A stretch of DNA of 64,000 nucleotides from Neisseriaceae bacterium (GCA_027489245.1 JAIYAC010000004.1:47144-111143); one strand, 5' to 3'; numbered from the stretch's first letter, positions 45,235-55,182 are shown. Notes: generated by a model from the sequence alone, not told the origin. Numbers and translations: made by a program.

Positions 45235-47598
45235 TTGCCTGGCTGGCTTGGCTTGAAATCCTTGCGCACGCGACTCGCGCTGTTTTGCTCGCTACTCATG
45301 GTGGTGGTGGTGCTGTTTACCAGCTCGCTCAGCTACCTGGAGGGCAAGGCACGCGTGCGCAGCATGCAGCTGCAGCACCTGGAGGACGTGGTTACCCGCC
45401 TGAGTGACGACATAGACGACCGCGTCCGCACGCGCCACGTTTTACTGGAGCAAGCCGCTGCCAGCCTGCAGTTGAGCCGCCGTAATATCAGCCAGCACGC
45501 TCCCGAAATACTGCATGGTTTCCGCTACCTGAAAGGCAGCTTCAGCAGCATCATGCTGTTCGATGCCGAGGGCAATGTGGTGGCCGACTACCCCGAGCTG
45601 CCAGGGCGGCGTGGTACCAGCGTACTGGACCGTACCTACTTTGCCCAAACCCGTGACACCTTGCGTTCGCAGGTTTCCGAGCCGGTGCGCGTTGCGGGCG
45701 ATATCAAACGTAGCCTGATCATTTTTACCTCGCCCATCCTGGACGAGCACGGCCAGTTTGCCGGCGTGCTGGGTGGCAGCCTGGAGCTGTTTGCCCCTGA
45801 ATTGTTTGGCGACCTGCGCTCCATAGCTATTGGCGGTACCGGCTATATCAGTATTCATACCCGCGCCACCCGCCTTACCATTTTCCACCCCGACCGCAGC
45901 CGCATCATGCAGGCCAGCCCGGATGGCAGCCGCGACCCGGTATTTGCCAAGGCGCTGCAAGGCTGGGACGGTAGCACCGAGAGCCTGGCGGCCAACGGTG
46001 AGCCTGCGCTGGTGGTGTACCGCAACATGAAAAACGTGAACTGGGTGGTAGGCGGCGTCTACCCCCTGCGCGAAGCCTACGAGCCTATCAGCGTGATGGC
46101 ACGCAACCACGTGCTGATTGTGCTGCTGGCCACCCTGTTTGCCTTCCCTGTGGGCTGGTGGGGCGTGCACCGCCTGCTTGGCCCGCTGCAGGCACTGCGC
46201 AGCAAGGTACAGGCCATGGCATTCGGTGCCAGGGACAGTGTGCAGATACAAGGTAGCCACGAGCTGGAAATGCTGGCGCAAACCGTGACGGAGGTATTTG
46301 GCGAACGTGAGCGCATCAGCCATGAGTTGGCCGCACGCGAGGCATTCTTCCGTGCCCTGAACGAGTCGTCGCCACTAGGCATCTTTGTGACGGATGCCGA
46401 TGGTTTGCTGGTGTACTGCAACCAAGCCACGTTGAGCCTGGGCGGGCTGAGCCAGCGCGAGGAAGACTGGCTGGGCCGCCACTGGCTGGACGCGGTGCAC
46501 CCGGCACAGCGTGATACCATCGAGCCGGAATGGCAGGCGCTGCGCCACGGCGACGTGCCGGGTTTTTACCAGCTATGCCACCTTACCGGCGCCCGCGCCG
46601 CGCAGATCAAGGTAGAGCTGCGCTTTACCCGGCTGCAGCAGGGCAGCATCTTGCGCTTTCTGGGCGTGGTGCATGATGTCAGCGACAGGGAAGAAGCCCT
46701 GCTTTCCATGACCGCCGAGCGCGAGCGCGGCATGGCTATCCTGACCTCCATTGCGGATGCGGTAGTGCTCACCAACCAGCTGGACGAAGTGTGCTACATC
46801 AACCCGCCAGCCCAGCGCCTGCTGGGCCTGAACGCCGAAGAAGCCCAGGGGCGCTCGCTGGCGCTGTTTATTTCGCTGGCCTACCCGGACAGTGGCCAGG
46901 CGGTATCGCTGGCTACCCTGGCCGATACCCGCATGGCCGTGCCGGTAGAGCTGGACTTGCTATCACGCGACATGCGCTTGCAGCCGGTGGTACTGACCCT
47001 GTCTGTGGTGCAGGCTGCGGGCAGCATGCACGGCTACAAGATTTGCGTGTTGCACGACGATAGCGAGCGCCGCCGCCGTGAACGCAAGCACCGCTGGGAA
47101 GCCACGCACGACCCGCTCACCAACCTGTTGAACCGCCGTGGTTTCCTGGGGGCGCTTACCAGCTTGCTGGATAATGGTGAGGCGATGGCGCAAAACAATA
47201 TGGTGGTGATGATGGATTTGGATCACTTCAAGCAGGTAAACGACAGCGGTGGCCACCAGGCCGGCGACCAGATCCTGCAGGACATTGCAGCCATCCTGCA
47301 AAAACGTCTGCGGAATACCGACATCATCGCCCGCCTGGGGGGCGACGAGTTTGCCTTGGTGCTGTACAACTGCACCCGCGATACCGCCCAGGGCATCATG
47401 GAAGCTGTCCGTAGCGACATTGCCCGCCTGCGCCCGCAGAGCAACCCCGAAGTCTGCCGTGTGACCGCCAGTATCGGCCTGACGCAAATCCAGCCGCACG
47501 ATTCGCGCCCGCACGATATCCTGCAGCGTGCCGACCTGCGTTGCTATCAGGCCAAGGAGCAAGGGCGCAACCGCGTGGTGGCGGTGGCGGGGCAGTAA
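45235..47598 (+). CDS. Membrane sensor diguanylate cyclase (Cache-HAMP-PAS-PAS-GGDEF)
   Basis: The 787-aa protein has TM1 (about 12-30), a ~250-residue periplasmic Cache-type sensor, TM2 (about 285-305) and HAMP. Two PAS domains (about 370-480 and 495-605) and a GGDEF domain (about 615-785) follow. The GGDEF motif is intact near residue 702, and an inhibitory site RNTD lies exactly five residues upstream, so it is expected to be an active, product-inhibited cyclase. There is no EAL domain. The start is TTG at 45235, with AAGGAG at 45223-45228; no ATG in frame is near. Confidence 0.9.
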   Translation: MPGWLGLKSLRTRLALFCSLLMVVVVLFTSSLSYLEGKARVRSMQLQHLEDVVTRLSDDIDDRVRTRHVLLEQAAASLQLSRRNISQHAPEILHGFRYLKGSFSSIMLFDAEGNVVADYPELPGRRGTSVLDRTYFAQTRDTLRSQVSEPVRVAGDIKRSLIIFTSPILDEHGQFAGVLGGSLELFAPELFGDLRSIAIGGTGYISIHTRATRLTIFHPDRSRIMQASPDGSRDPVFAKALQGWDGSTESLAANGEPALVVYRNMKNVNWVVGGVYPLREAYEPISVMARNHVLIVLLATLFAFPVGWWGVHRLLGPLQALRSKVQAMAFGARDSVQIQGSHELEMLAQTVTEVFGERERISHELAAREAFFRALNESSPLGIFVTDADGLLVYCNQATLSLGGLSQREEDWLGRHWLDAVHPAQRDTIEPEWQALRHGDVPGFYQLCHLTGARAAQIKVELRFTRLQQGSILRFLGVVHDVSDREEALLSMTAERERGMAILTSIADAVVLTNQLDEVCYINPPAQRLLGLNAEEAQGRSLALFISLAYPDSGQAVSLATLADTRMAVPVELDLLSRDMRLQPVVLTLSVVQAAGSMHGYKICVLHDDSERRRRERKHRWEATHDPLTNLLNRRGFLGALTSLLDNGEAMAQNNMVVMMDLDHFKQVNDSGGHQAGDQILQDIAAILQKRLRNTDIIARLGGDEFALVLYNCTRDTAQGIMEAVRSDIARLRPQSNPEVCRVTASIGLTQIQPHDSRPHDILQRADLRCYQAKEQGRNRVVAVAGQ

Positions 47599-47645
47599 GC
47601 CGCTACCGTGCACACGGCTTAGGGTGCAAACAGCGCGCCCATGAA

Positions 47646-47671
47646 AAAGCCGGCCCCTCGGGGCCGGCTTT
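47646..47671. terminator. Bidirectional terminator between the cyclase and gabD
   Basis: AAAGCCGGCCCC (47646-47657) and GGGGCCGGCTTT (47660-47671) form a near-continuous palindrome between convergent genes, with A/T runs at both ends. Confidence 0.85.
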
Positions 47672-47689
47672 GTTGCAAGCCGCTAAGGC

Positions 47690-49150
47690 TTACTTGTCGA
47701 TACCACCCAGCAGCACGTACTTGATTTCCAGGTAGTCTTCAATGCCGTACTTGGAGCCTTCGCGGCCCAGGCCGGACTGCTTCACGCCACCAAACGGTGC
47801 GGCTTCGTTGGACAAGATGCCACTGTTTACCGCCACCATGCCGTACTCCAGGCCTTCGGACACGCGGAAGATGCGGCCGATGTCGCGGGCGTAGAAGTAG
47901 GACGCCAGGCCGAACTCGGTATCGTTGGCCATCTGGATGGCTTCTTCTTCGCTATGGAAGCGGAAGATCGGTGCCAGCGGGCCGAAGGTTTCTTCTTTCG
48001 CCACTTTCATCGCCGGGGTCACGCCGGTGATCACGGTCGGTTCGAAGAAGCTGTGGCCCAGCGCATGGCGTTTGCCACCGGTCACCAGCTGGCCGCCTTT
48101 GGCCAGGGCGTCGGCGATGTGCTCTTCCACTTTGGCCACCGCGTTCTGGTCGATCATCGGGCCTTGGGTCACGCCAGCTTCCAGGCCGTTACCCACCTTC
48201 AGCTTGGCCACGGCAGCGGCAAACTTGTCGGCGAAGGCATCGTATACGCCGTCCTGCACCAGCAGACGGTTGGCGCACACGCAGGTCTGGCCGGCGTTGC
48301 GGTATTTGGAAATGATGGCGCCTTCTACGGCGGCGTCCAGATCGGCGTCGTCAAATACGATGAACGGGGCGTTGCCACCCAGCTCCATCGATACCTTCTT
48401 CACTGTCTCGGCACACTGGCTGATCAGCTTGCGGCCAACTTCAGTGGAGCCGGTGAAGGAGAATTTCTTCACGGTGTCGCTACCGGTCAGCACGCCGCCG
48501 ATTTCGGTAGAACCGCCAGTCAGCACCGAGAACACGCCAGCCGGAATGCCGGCACGCTCGGCCAGCACGGCAATGGCCAGCGCCGACAGCGGGGTCTGGC
48601 TGGCAGGGCGTACCACCATCGGGCAGCCGGCGGCCAGTGCCGGGGCGGCCTTGCGGGTGATCATGGCATTGGGGAAGTTCCACGGCGTGATGGCCGCGGT
48701 GACACCGATCGGCTCTTTGGTCACCAGAATGCGCTTGTCAACGCCGGTGGACGGAATGGTGTCGCCGTAGATGCGCTTGGCTTCTTCGGCGTACCACTCG
48801 ATATAGCTGGCACCATAGGCGATTTCGCCTTTGGCTTCGGCCAGCGGTTTGCCCTGCTCGCTGGTGAGGATCACGCCCAGGTCGTCCTGGTTCGCCATCA
48901 TCAGGTCGAACCACTTGCGCAGGATGCCAGCGCGCTCTTTGGCCGGTTTTTTCTTCCAGGTCTTGAACGCTTCGGCCGCACCGGCTACGGCACGTTCGGC
49001 TTCGGCGCGGCCCATTTTCGGTACGTGGGCGATCACTTCGCCGGTAGCCGGGTTGGTGACGGCAATGGTTTCGCCGCTGTCGGCATCCAGCCACTGGCCG
49101 TTGATATAGCACTGCTGGCGCAGCAGGGTCGGGTCTTTCAGGTTCAGCAT
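47690..49150 (-). CDS. gabD: NADP-type succinate-semialdehyde dehydrogenase
   Basis: This 486-aa aldehyde dehydrogenase oxidises succinate semialdehyde to succinate. Motifs: TPWNFPNAMITRKAAPALAA, the NAD(P) loop FTGSTEVGRKL, the catalytic Glu in MELGGNAPFIVFD and the catalytic Cys in NAGQTCVCANR (the CVC arrangement of GabD). The start at MLNLKD (49150) matches the family. It follows gabT on the same strand and completes GABA breakdown. An inverted pair of the repeated element fills the gap. Confidence 0.94.
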   Translation of the reverse strand: MLNLKDPTLLRQQCYINGQWLDADSGETIAVTNPATGEVIAHVPKMGRAEAERAVAGAAEAFKTWKKKPAKERAGILRKWFDLMMANQDDLGVILTSEQGKPLAEAKGEIAYGASYIEWYAEEAKRIYGDTIPSTGVDKRILVTKEPIGVTAAITPWNFPNAMITRKAAPALAAGCPMVVRPASQTPLSALAIAVLAERAGIPAGVFSVLTGGSTEIGGVLTGSDTVKKFSFTGSTEVGRKLISQCAETVKKVSMELGGNAPFIVFDDADLDAAVEGAIISKYRNAGQTCVCANRLLVQDGVYDAFADKFAAAVAKLKVGNGLEAGVTQGPMIDQNAVAKVEEHIADALAKGGQLVTGGKRHALGHSFFEPTVITGVTPAMKVAKEETFGPLAPIFRFHSEEEAIQMANDTEFGLASYFYARDIGRIFRVSEGLEYGMVAVNSGILSNEAAPFGGVKQSGLGREGSKYGIEDYLEIKYVLLGGIDK

Positions 49151-49169
49151 GTGTGTGTCCTTTTGGCGA

Positions 49170-49203
49170 TGCGGCCAACGTTGCCGAGGCAAGGTTGGCC
49201 GCA
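49170..49203. repeat. Inverted pair of GTTGGCCGCA elements between gabT and gabD
   Basis: TGCGGCCAAC (49170-49179) and GTTGGCCGCA (49194-49203) face each other. The inner TTGCC/GGCAA extend the hairpin past one mismatch. No T-run follows, so it is not a classic terminator. It may tune the gabT/gabD ratio or mRNA stability. Confidence 0.85.
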
Positions 49204-49222
49204 GGGTCAGGCTAGTTCAGGC

Positions 49223-50488
49223 TCAGGCCTTGATGGCGGCAACCAGTTTTTGCAGCGCTTCTTCAAAGATCTCGTCTTCGATGGTCAGCGGGAACAGGAA
49301 ACGCACCACGTTGCCGTATACGCCGCAGATCAGCAGGATCAGGCCGGATTCCAGCGCCTTGGTCTGCACTTTCTTGGCGAAATCGGCGTCGGCGTCGTGG
49401 CTACCGGCCTTGTTGAATTCCACGGCAATCATGGCACCCGGGCCGCGTACGTCGGCGATTTGCGGTACCTCGGCCTTCAGGCCGTGCAGGGTTTCTTTCA
49501 GCTGGGCGCCCAGCTTGTTGGCGCGCTCCAGCAGTTTTTCTTCCTGGATGGCGCTGATTACCGCCTTGGCGGCGGCCAGGGCCAGCGGGCTACCGGCGTA
49601 GGTGCCACCCAGGCCGCCTGGGGCGGGGGCGTCCATCACGCTGGCGCGGCCAACGACAGCCGAGATCGGGAAGCCACCGGCCATGGATTTGGCCATGGTC
49701 AGCAGGTCTGGTGCCACGTCGTAGTGTTCCATGGCAAAGAATTTGCCGGTACGGGCAAAGCCGGCTTGTACTTCGTCGGCAATCATCAGGATGCCGTGCG
49801 CATCGCACAGGGCGCGCAGGCCGCGTACCCATTCGGCCGGGGCCTGGTAGAAACCACCTTCGCCTTGTACCGGTTCAAAGATGATGGCGGCCACGCGGCT
49901 GGCTTCGATGTCGTACTTGAACAGCTTTTCGATGCTGTGCAGCGATTCTTCGATCGATACACCGTGCAGCGGGTTCGGGAACAGCGCGTGGTATACGTCG
50001 GACGGGAAGGGGCCGAAACCGATTTTGTACGGGGCTACCTTGCCGGTGAGCGCCATGCCCATCAGGGTACGGCCGTGGAAACCGCCACCAAAGGCGATGA
50101 TGCCTGGGCGGCCGGTGGCAGCGCGGGCGATTTTGACGGCGTTTTCTACGGCTTCGGCACCGGTGGTGTAGAAGGCGGTTTTGTTCTCGCCCGGAATCGG
50201 TGCCAGCTTGTTCAGCTGCTCGGCTACATCGATATACAGCTCGTACGGCACAACCTGGTAGCAGGTATGGCTGAATTTGTTCAGCTGCTCGGCCACGGCG
50301 GCTTGCACTTTATCGTGCAGGTGGCCGGTGTTCAGTACGCCGATACCACCGGCGAAGTCGATGTAGCGCTTGCCTTCGGTGTCCCAGATTTCGGCGTTTT
50401 TGGCACGCTCGGCAAAGAAGGAACACATTACGCCCACACCGCGTGGGGTGGCGTTGGCTTTACGCTGCATCAGTTCTTGCGGGTTCAT
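49223..50488 (-). CDS. gabT: 4-aminobutyrate aminotransferase
   Basis: The 421-aa PLP enzyme converts GABA and 2-oxoglutarate to succinate semialdehyde and glutamate. It has the class III pattern: TTGAEAVENAVKIAR, AFGGGFHGRT, IADEVQAGFARTGKFFAM, and the PLP lysine in LLTMAKSMAGGFPISAV. TAGGAGAG precedes the ATG. gabD follows after 72 bases. Together they form a GABA-to-succinate unit. Confidence 0.95.
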   Translation of the reverse strand: MNPQELMQRKANATPRGVGVMCSFFAERAKNAEIWDTEGKRYIDFAGGIGVLNTGHLHDKVQAAVAEQLNKFSHTCYQVVPYELYIDVAEQLNKLAPIPGENKTAFYTTGAEAVENAVKIARAATGRPGIIAFGGGFHGRTLMGMALTGKVAPYKIGFGPFPSDVYHALFPNPLHGVSIEESLHSIEKLFKYDIEASRVAAIIFEPVQGEGGFYQAPAEWVRGLRALCDAHGILMIADEVQAGFARTGKFFAMEHYDVAPDLLTMAKSMAGGFPISAVVGRASVMDAPAPGGLGGTYAGSPLALAAAKAVISAIQEEKLLERANKLGAQLKETLHGLKAEVPQIADVRGPGAMIAVEFNKAGSHDADADFAKKVQTKALESGLILLICGVYGNVVRFLFPLTIEDEIFEEALQKLVAAIKA

Positions 50489-50663
50489 GAATCTCTCCTA
50501 GATAGACAACCGGGCTGGCCTGGTTTGCCGCGACACGGGCAAAGCGCATCGTTGGCCATTGTTTGAAAGCATTCTAGCGTCGTGTTTAGTAAAAAGTCAC
50601 GGGTGATTGATTATTTAAACACTACGCCTCGCGGCAGTGTGGTGATTCGGCACGCCAATAAAA
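50489..50663. other. Intergenic region upstream of gabT
   Basis: No gene is seen. An AT-rich patch at 50582-50622 contains GTGTTTA and TAAACAC as a long-range inverted repeat, and an inner GTCAC/GTGAT dyad. This is the likely gabT promoter and operator zone, but no promoter hexamers are clear enough to mark. Confidence 0.35.
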
Positions 50664-50695
50664 ATGCGGCCAACCTGGGGGCAGGTTGGCCGCAT
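50664..50695 (-). terminator. tolC terminator built from an inverted pair of GTTGGCCGCA elements
   Basis: ATGCGGCCAACCTG (50664-50677), loop GGGG and CAGGTTGGCCGCAT (50682-50695) form a perfect 14-bp stem. On the minus strand it is followed by TTTTTA. It lies 26 bases past the tolC stop. Confidence 0.9.
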
Positions 50696-50721
50696 GGCGT
50701 TTAGGGCGGGGGAAGGGCGCT

Positions 50722-52029
50722 TTAGAAGAAGCGGTTCACCTCGGCCACGGCCTTGTCGTCCAGCTCGCCGGCGGCTTGCGACAGCGACAGGCGGGCGTAC
50801 AGGTAGTTGTAGCGTGCCTCGGCCAGTGCGCGCACGGCGTCCTGGTAGTCCCGCTCGGCATTGAGCAGGTCCAGGTTGGTGCGCACGCCTACGTCTTTGC
50901 CCAGCTTGGTGGAGTCCAGCTTGCTTTTGGCCGAGACCAGTAGCTGTTCCTGCGCTTTCACCAGCGCGGCACCATTGCTGACGCCCAGCCAGGCGCGGCG
51001 AACGTCCAGGCGTACCTTGCGGCGGGCGGCCTCGACATCTTCGCGTGCTTTGTCCAGGTTGGCCGCGGCCTCGGTCACTTGCGAGTTGATCGCGCCACCG
51101 GCGTACAGCGGCAGGCTCAGGTTCAGGCCCAGGGTATTGCCACGCGTGCGCTGCTGGCCGCTGGCCTTGCTGCTGGCGCTGGTGCTGTAGTTGTCGCTCA
51201 GGCCCGCGCTAAGGTTTACGGTAGGCAGGTGTTTGCCCCGCGCTTCTTCCAGGCTGCGCTCGGCCAGCAGCTGCTGTTGCAGTGCGCTTTTCAGCGCCAG
51301 GCTGCCGGCTTCGGCACGCTGTATCCAGGCATTGAGCTCACCGCTGTCCTGGCTGGACAGACCTTGCTGCTGGCGCAGACGGTTGATGTTTTCTGCCTGC
51401 AGGCCGGTCAGGTTGGCCAGGGTGTTGCGCTTGATTTCCAGGTCGCTCATGGCGGCGATTTCACGCGCCTGGGCGGCGTCGTAGCCGGCCTGGGCTTCGT
51501 GGGTGTCGGTGATGGTGGCGGTGCCGACTTCAAACGACTTTTTGGCCTGGGCCAGCTGGCGGTCGTAGGCTTTTTTGGTGGCCTGCGTCACGTTCAGCAC
51601 GTCTTCGGCCAGCAGCACGTCAAAGTAGGCCCGTGCGACGTCGGCAATCAGCTGCTGGCTGCTGGCGTCGAATTGCACGCCTGACAGCTCGCTGGCGATC
51701 AGGCCTTTTTTGTAGGCGCTGTAGCTGCCGATATCGAACAGTGGCTGGGTGAGCTGTACGCCCACGCTACGGGTGTTATACGGGTCGGCGTCCGGCTTCA
51801 TGGCGTCGGTACGCGTGAGGCTGGCAGACAGGCCGACGCTGGGCAGCAGCTGGGCGCGACCCTGTACGGCTTTTTCCTGGCCAGCCTGCAGGGTCGCGCG
51901 AGCACCGGCGTAGCCTGCGTCGTAGCTGCGTGCGGCCTGTACGGCAGCATTCAGGTCGAAGGCCTGGGCGCTGCTGGCGGCAGCGAGTGCCAGCAGGGCG
52001 GTAACGATCAGCGGATGGCGTGTGTTCAT
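50722..52029 (-). CDS. tolC: TolC-family outer membrane efflux channel
   Basis: The 435-aa protein has a signal peptide (PLIVTALLALAAASSAQA) and two TolC repeats of coiled-coil helices (FDLNAAVQAARSYDAGYA; later LALKSALQQQLLAERSLEEA and the VGVRTNLDLLNAERDYQDA motif near the C-terminus). It forms the outer-membrane tunnel for the RND pump encoded just upstream, 79 bases away. The start at MNTRHP is preferred over an ATG 12 bases earlier that lacks a ribosome site. Confidence 0.92.
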   Translation of the reverse strand: MNTRHPLIVTALLALAAASSAQAFDLNAAVQAARSYDAGYAGARATLQAGQEKAVQGRAQLLPSVGLSASLTRTDAMKPDADPYNTRSVGVQLTQPLFDIGSYSAYKKGLIASELSGVQFDASSQQLIADVARAYFDVLLAEDVLNVTQATKKAYDRQLAQAKKSFEVGTATITDTHEAQAGYDAAQAREIAAMSDLEIKRNTLANLTGLQAENINRLRQQQGLSSQDSGELNAWIQRAEAGSLALKSALQQQLLAERSLEEARGKHLPTVNLSAGLSDNYSTSASSKASGQQRTRGNTLGLNLSLPLYAGGAINSQVTEAAANLDKAREDVEAARRKVRLDVRRAWLGVSNGAALVKAQEQLLVSAKSKLDSTKLGKDVGVRTNLDLLNAERDYQDAVRALAEARYNYLYARLSLSQAAGELDDKAVAEVNRFF

Positions 52030-52108
52030 CGCTTGTTCCATAAAAAAGTAAACTGTTCTGCAGCTACCACCATAACGGAATATGGCGCGGTTTTCAGCAG
52101 GAAAATGA

Positions 52109-55100
52109 TTAATGTGTTTGTGGCCGGCGCACCTTGAACCATGCCGAGTACAGCGCCGGCAGGAAAAACAGCGTGAGCAGGGTGGCCACCAGCAAGCCGC
52201 CCATGATGGCCACGGCCATCGGGCCCCAGAACGTGCTGCGTGTCAGCGGTACCATGGCCAGGATGGCCGCCAGCGCGGTGAGCATGATGGGGCGGAAGCG
52301 GCGAATGGTGGAGCCCACCACGGCTTCGAAACGGTCTATGCCTTCGCTGATGTCGCTTTCGATCTGGTCTACCAGAATCACCGAGTTACGCATGATCATC
52401 CCCGCCAGCGCGATGACCCCCAGCATGGCCACGAAACCGAATGGCGCGCTGAACAGAATCAGCGTCAGCGTGACGCCAATCATGCCCAGCGGCGCGGTCA
52501 GTACCACCAGCAGGCTGCGCTGGAAGCTCTTGAGCTGCAGCATCAGCAGGGTAAACACAATCACCAGCATCAGCGGTTGTACCTTGGCGATGGCTGCTTG
52601 CGAGTTTTTGCTGGACTCCAGCGACCCGCCCAGCTCGATGTGGTAGCCCAGCGGCAGGGTTTTTTCCAGTGCCTGCATTTTCGGCCACAGCGCATTGGAA
52701 ATATCGGCCGCTTGCACCCCGTCGGCGGCATCGGCACGTACCGACACGGTAGGCAGGCGGTTGCGGTGCCAGATGATGCTTTCTTCCGGTGCGTAGGCAA
52801 TGCTGGCCAGCTGGGAAACCGGCACGTAGCGGCCGCTGGCGGTTTGCACCATCAGGCTGCCCAGCTGTTCGATCTGCTGGCGTTCGCTGCCTTCCAGGCG
52901 GGCGCTGACCGCAATGGCCTTGTCGCCTTCACGCCATTCGGTGATCGTGCTGCCGGTGAGCATCATCTGCAGCTGGCGGCTCAGGCTCTGGCTGGACATG
53001 CCCAGCGTGCGGGCTTTGTCCTGGTCGATTTCCACGCGCAGCGAGCGGGCCTGTTCGCCCCAGTCGTTGTTCACCTGGCGGGCGCCAGGGTGGCTGCGTA
53101 CCAGGGCTTCTACCTGTCTGGCGATGTCACGTACCTTGTTGTGGTCTTCACCCATCACGCGGAACTGGACGGCATAGCCTACCGGCGGGCCGTTTTCCAG
53201 CCGCGTAACACGGCCGCGTACCAGCGGGAAATCGGTGTCGAACAGTTTCTCCAGCTTGTGTTTCACCTGTTCGCGCACTTTTTCGTCGCGTGTCATCACC
53301 ATCAGCTGGGCATAGTTCAGATGCTGCTGCTGTTGATCCAGCGGCAAGTAGAAGCGCGGGCTGCCACCGCCAACGTAGCTGGTAACGCTGACGATGTTGG
53401 CGTCGCCTTTCAGCTGGCTTTCCAGTTTTTTGACTTCACGCTCGGTAGCTTCGTAGCTGGCGCTTTGCGGTAGCCACATGTCTACCATCAGCTCCGGCCG
53501 GTTGGAGGAGGGGAAGAACTGCTGCGCCACAAACAGCTTGAACGCCACCATGGACAGCACAAAAGCCGCCAGGGTCAGGGCAATCACGGTTTTGCGGTGG
53601 TCCAGGCACCATTCCACTGCGCGGCGGAAGCGCACGTAGAAAGGCTTCTGGTACACGTCGGCGTGGCCGTGGTCTGCCATGGTTTCCGGCAGCAGGCGGT
53701 AGCCCAGGTAGGGGGTAAAGATCACCGCCACGATCCACGACAGGATCAAGGCAATGCTCACCACCGAGAACAGGCTGAAGACGTATTCGCCGGCGTTGGA
53801 TTTGGCGATCCCCACCGGCAGGAAGGTGGCGGCGGTAATCAGCGTGCCGGTCAGCATGGGGAAGGCGGTGCTGGTGTAGGCATAGGTGGCGGCCTGGAAC
53901 TTGTTCCAGCCTTGTTCCAGCTTCATGGCCATCATTTCTACCGCAATGATGGCATCGTCCACCAGCAAGCCCAGTGCGATGATCAGCGAGCCCAGCGAAA
54001 TGCGCTGCAGGTCCATGCCCAGGAAGTACATGGCCAGGAAGGTCATGGCCAGCACCAGCGGGATGGATAGCGCCACCACGATGCCGGTACGCACGCCCAG
54101 GCTAAAGAAGCTCACTGCCAGTACGATGATCACGGCTTCTATCAACGAACGCATGAATTCGTTGACGGCGGTTTTCACCACTTTGGGCTGGTCCGATACC
54201 GCGTGTACTTCTACCCCTACCGGCAGCTTGGTTTTGACCTCGTCCATCAGCAGCTGCAGGTTGTTACCCAGCTTCAGCACATCGCCGCCTTTTTTCATGC
54301 TGATGGCCAGGCCCACGGCCGGTTTGCCGTCAAAGCGCATGCCGAAGCTGGGCGGGTTGATGAACTCGCGGCCAACCTTGGCAATGTCGCCCAGGCGGAA
54401 GGTCTTGCCACCGGCGCTGATGGGGGTGGCGGCAATGGCGTCTAACGAGTTGTAGCTGCCGCTGACGCGTACCCAGATGCGGTCGCTGGCGGTGTCGTAG
54501 CTGCCGGCCGGGGTAACGCTGTTCTGGCTGGCCAGGGCGTTCCAGATGATATTGCTGTCCAGCTGCAGGGCAGACAGCTTGGCGGTATTGAGCGTGACGT
54601 AGATGCGCTCTTCTTGCTCGCCAATGATTTCCACCTTGCCCACATCCGGCACGCGCAGGATTTCCTGGCGCGCCTGCTCTACGTACTTGCGCACGTCTTC
54701 GTAGCTGAAACCGTCACCGGTAAACGCATACAGGTTGCCGAAGGTATCGCCGAACTCGTCATTAAAATACGGCCCACGGATATCACCCGGCAGGGTGTGC
54801 TTGATATCGCCTATTTTCTTGCGCGCGGTGTACCACAGCTGCTGCACGTCTTTGGGCGGCACATCTTCGCGGATAGACAGAATCAGCAGCGCCTCACCGG
54901 GTTTGGTGTAGCTTTTGACGTATTCCAGCTCGCCCATTTCCTGCAGCTTCTTTTCGATGCGTGCGGTGACTTGCTGCTCGGTTTCCTGCGCGGTGGCACC
55001 TGGCCACAGCACACGCACCATCATGGCCTTGAAGGTGAATTCGGGGTCTTCTTTTTGCCCCAGCTGGGTGTAGGCAAACATGCCGGCCAGCATCAGCACC

Positions 55101-55171
55101 ACCATCAGGTAGCGTACCAGCGAGCTGTTGCGTATGGCCCATTCGGACAGGTTCAATGGTTGTTGCTTCAT
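52109..55171 (-). CDS. RND efflux transporter, inner-membrane pump
   Basis: The 1020-aa protein has the RND layout of 12 TM helices and two large periplasmic loops. TM4 holds the proton-relay aspartates in LGLLVDDAIIAVEMMA. Other features are GQKEDPEFTFKAMMV near the N-terminus and the late TM segment ALAGMIMRNSVILVDQIE. Sequence style places it nearer the multidrug/AcrB-related group than the heavy-metal CusA group; the substrates are unknown. It starts 11 bases after the adaptor gene. Confidence 0.93.
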   Translation of the reverse strand: MKQQPLNLSEWAIRNSSLVRYLMVVLMLAGMFAYTQLGQKEDPEFTFKAMMVRVLWPGATAQETEQQVTARIEKKLQEMGELEYVKSYTKPGEALLILSIREDVPPKDVQQLWYTARKKIGDIKHTLPGDIRGPYFNDEFGDTFGNLYAFTGDGFSYEDVRKYVEQARQEILRVPDVGKVEIIGEQEERIYVTLNTAKLSALQLDSNIIWNALASQNSVTPAGSYDTASDRIWVRVSGSYNSLDAIAATPISAGGKTFRLGDIAKVGREFINPPSFGMRFDGKPAVGLAISMKKGGDVLKLGNNLQLLMDEVKTKLPVGVEVHAVSDQPKVVKTAVNEFMRSLIEAVIIVLAVSFFSLGVRTGIVVALSIPLVLAMTFLAMYFLGMDLQRISLGSLIIALGLLVDDAIIAVEMMAMKLEQGWNKFQAATYAYTSTAFPMLTGTLITAATFLPVGIAKSNAGEYVFSLFSVVSIALILSWIVAVIFTPYLGYRLLPETMADHGHADVYQKPFYVRFRRAVEWCLDHRKTVIALTLAAFVLSMVAFKLFVAQQFFPSSNRPELMVDMWLPQSASYEATEREVKKLESQLKGDANIVSVTSYVGGGSPRFYLPLDQQQQHLNYAQLMVMTRDEKVREQVKHKLEKLFDTDFPLVRGRVTRLENGPPVGYAVQFRVMGEDHNKVRDIARQVEALVRSHPGARQVNNDWGEQARSLRVEIDQDKARTLGMSSQSLSRQLQMMLTGSTITEWREGDKAIAVSARLEGSERQQIEQLGSLMVQTASGRYVPVSQLASIAYAPEESIIWHRNRLPTVSVRADAADGVQAADISNALWPKMQALEKTLPLGYHIELGGSLESSKNSQAAIAKVQPLMLVIVFTLLMLQLKSFQRSLLVVLTAPLGMIGVTLTLILFSAPFGFVAMLGVIALAGMIMRNSVILVDQIESDISEGIDRFEAVVGSTIRRFRPIMLTALAAILAMVPLTRSTFWGPMAVAIMGGLLVATLLTLFFLPALYSAWFKVRRPQTH

Positions 55172-55182
55172 GATCGGTGCCC

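Noticed and set aside
47954..50566. 870-codon open frame opposite gabD and gabT
   Set aside because: Antisense to two well-identified enzymes; composition is that of a shadow frame.
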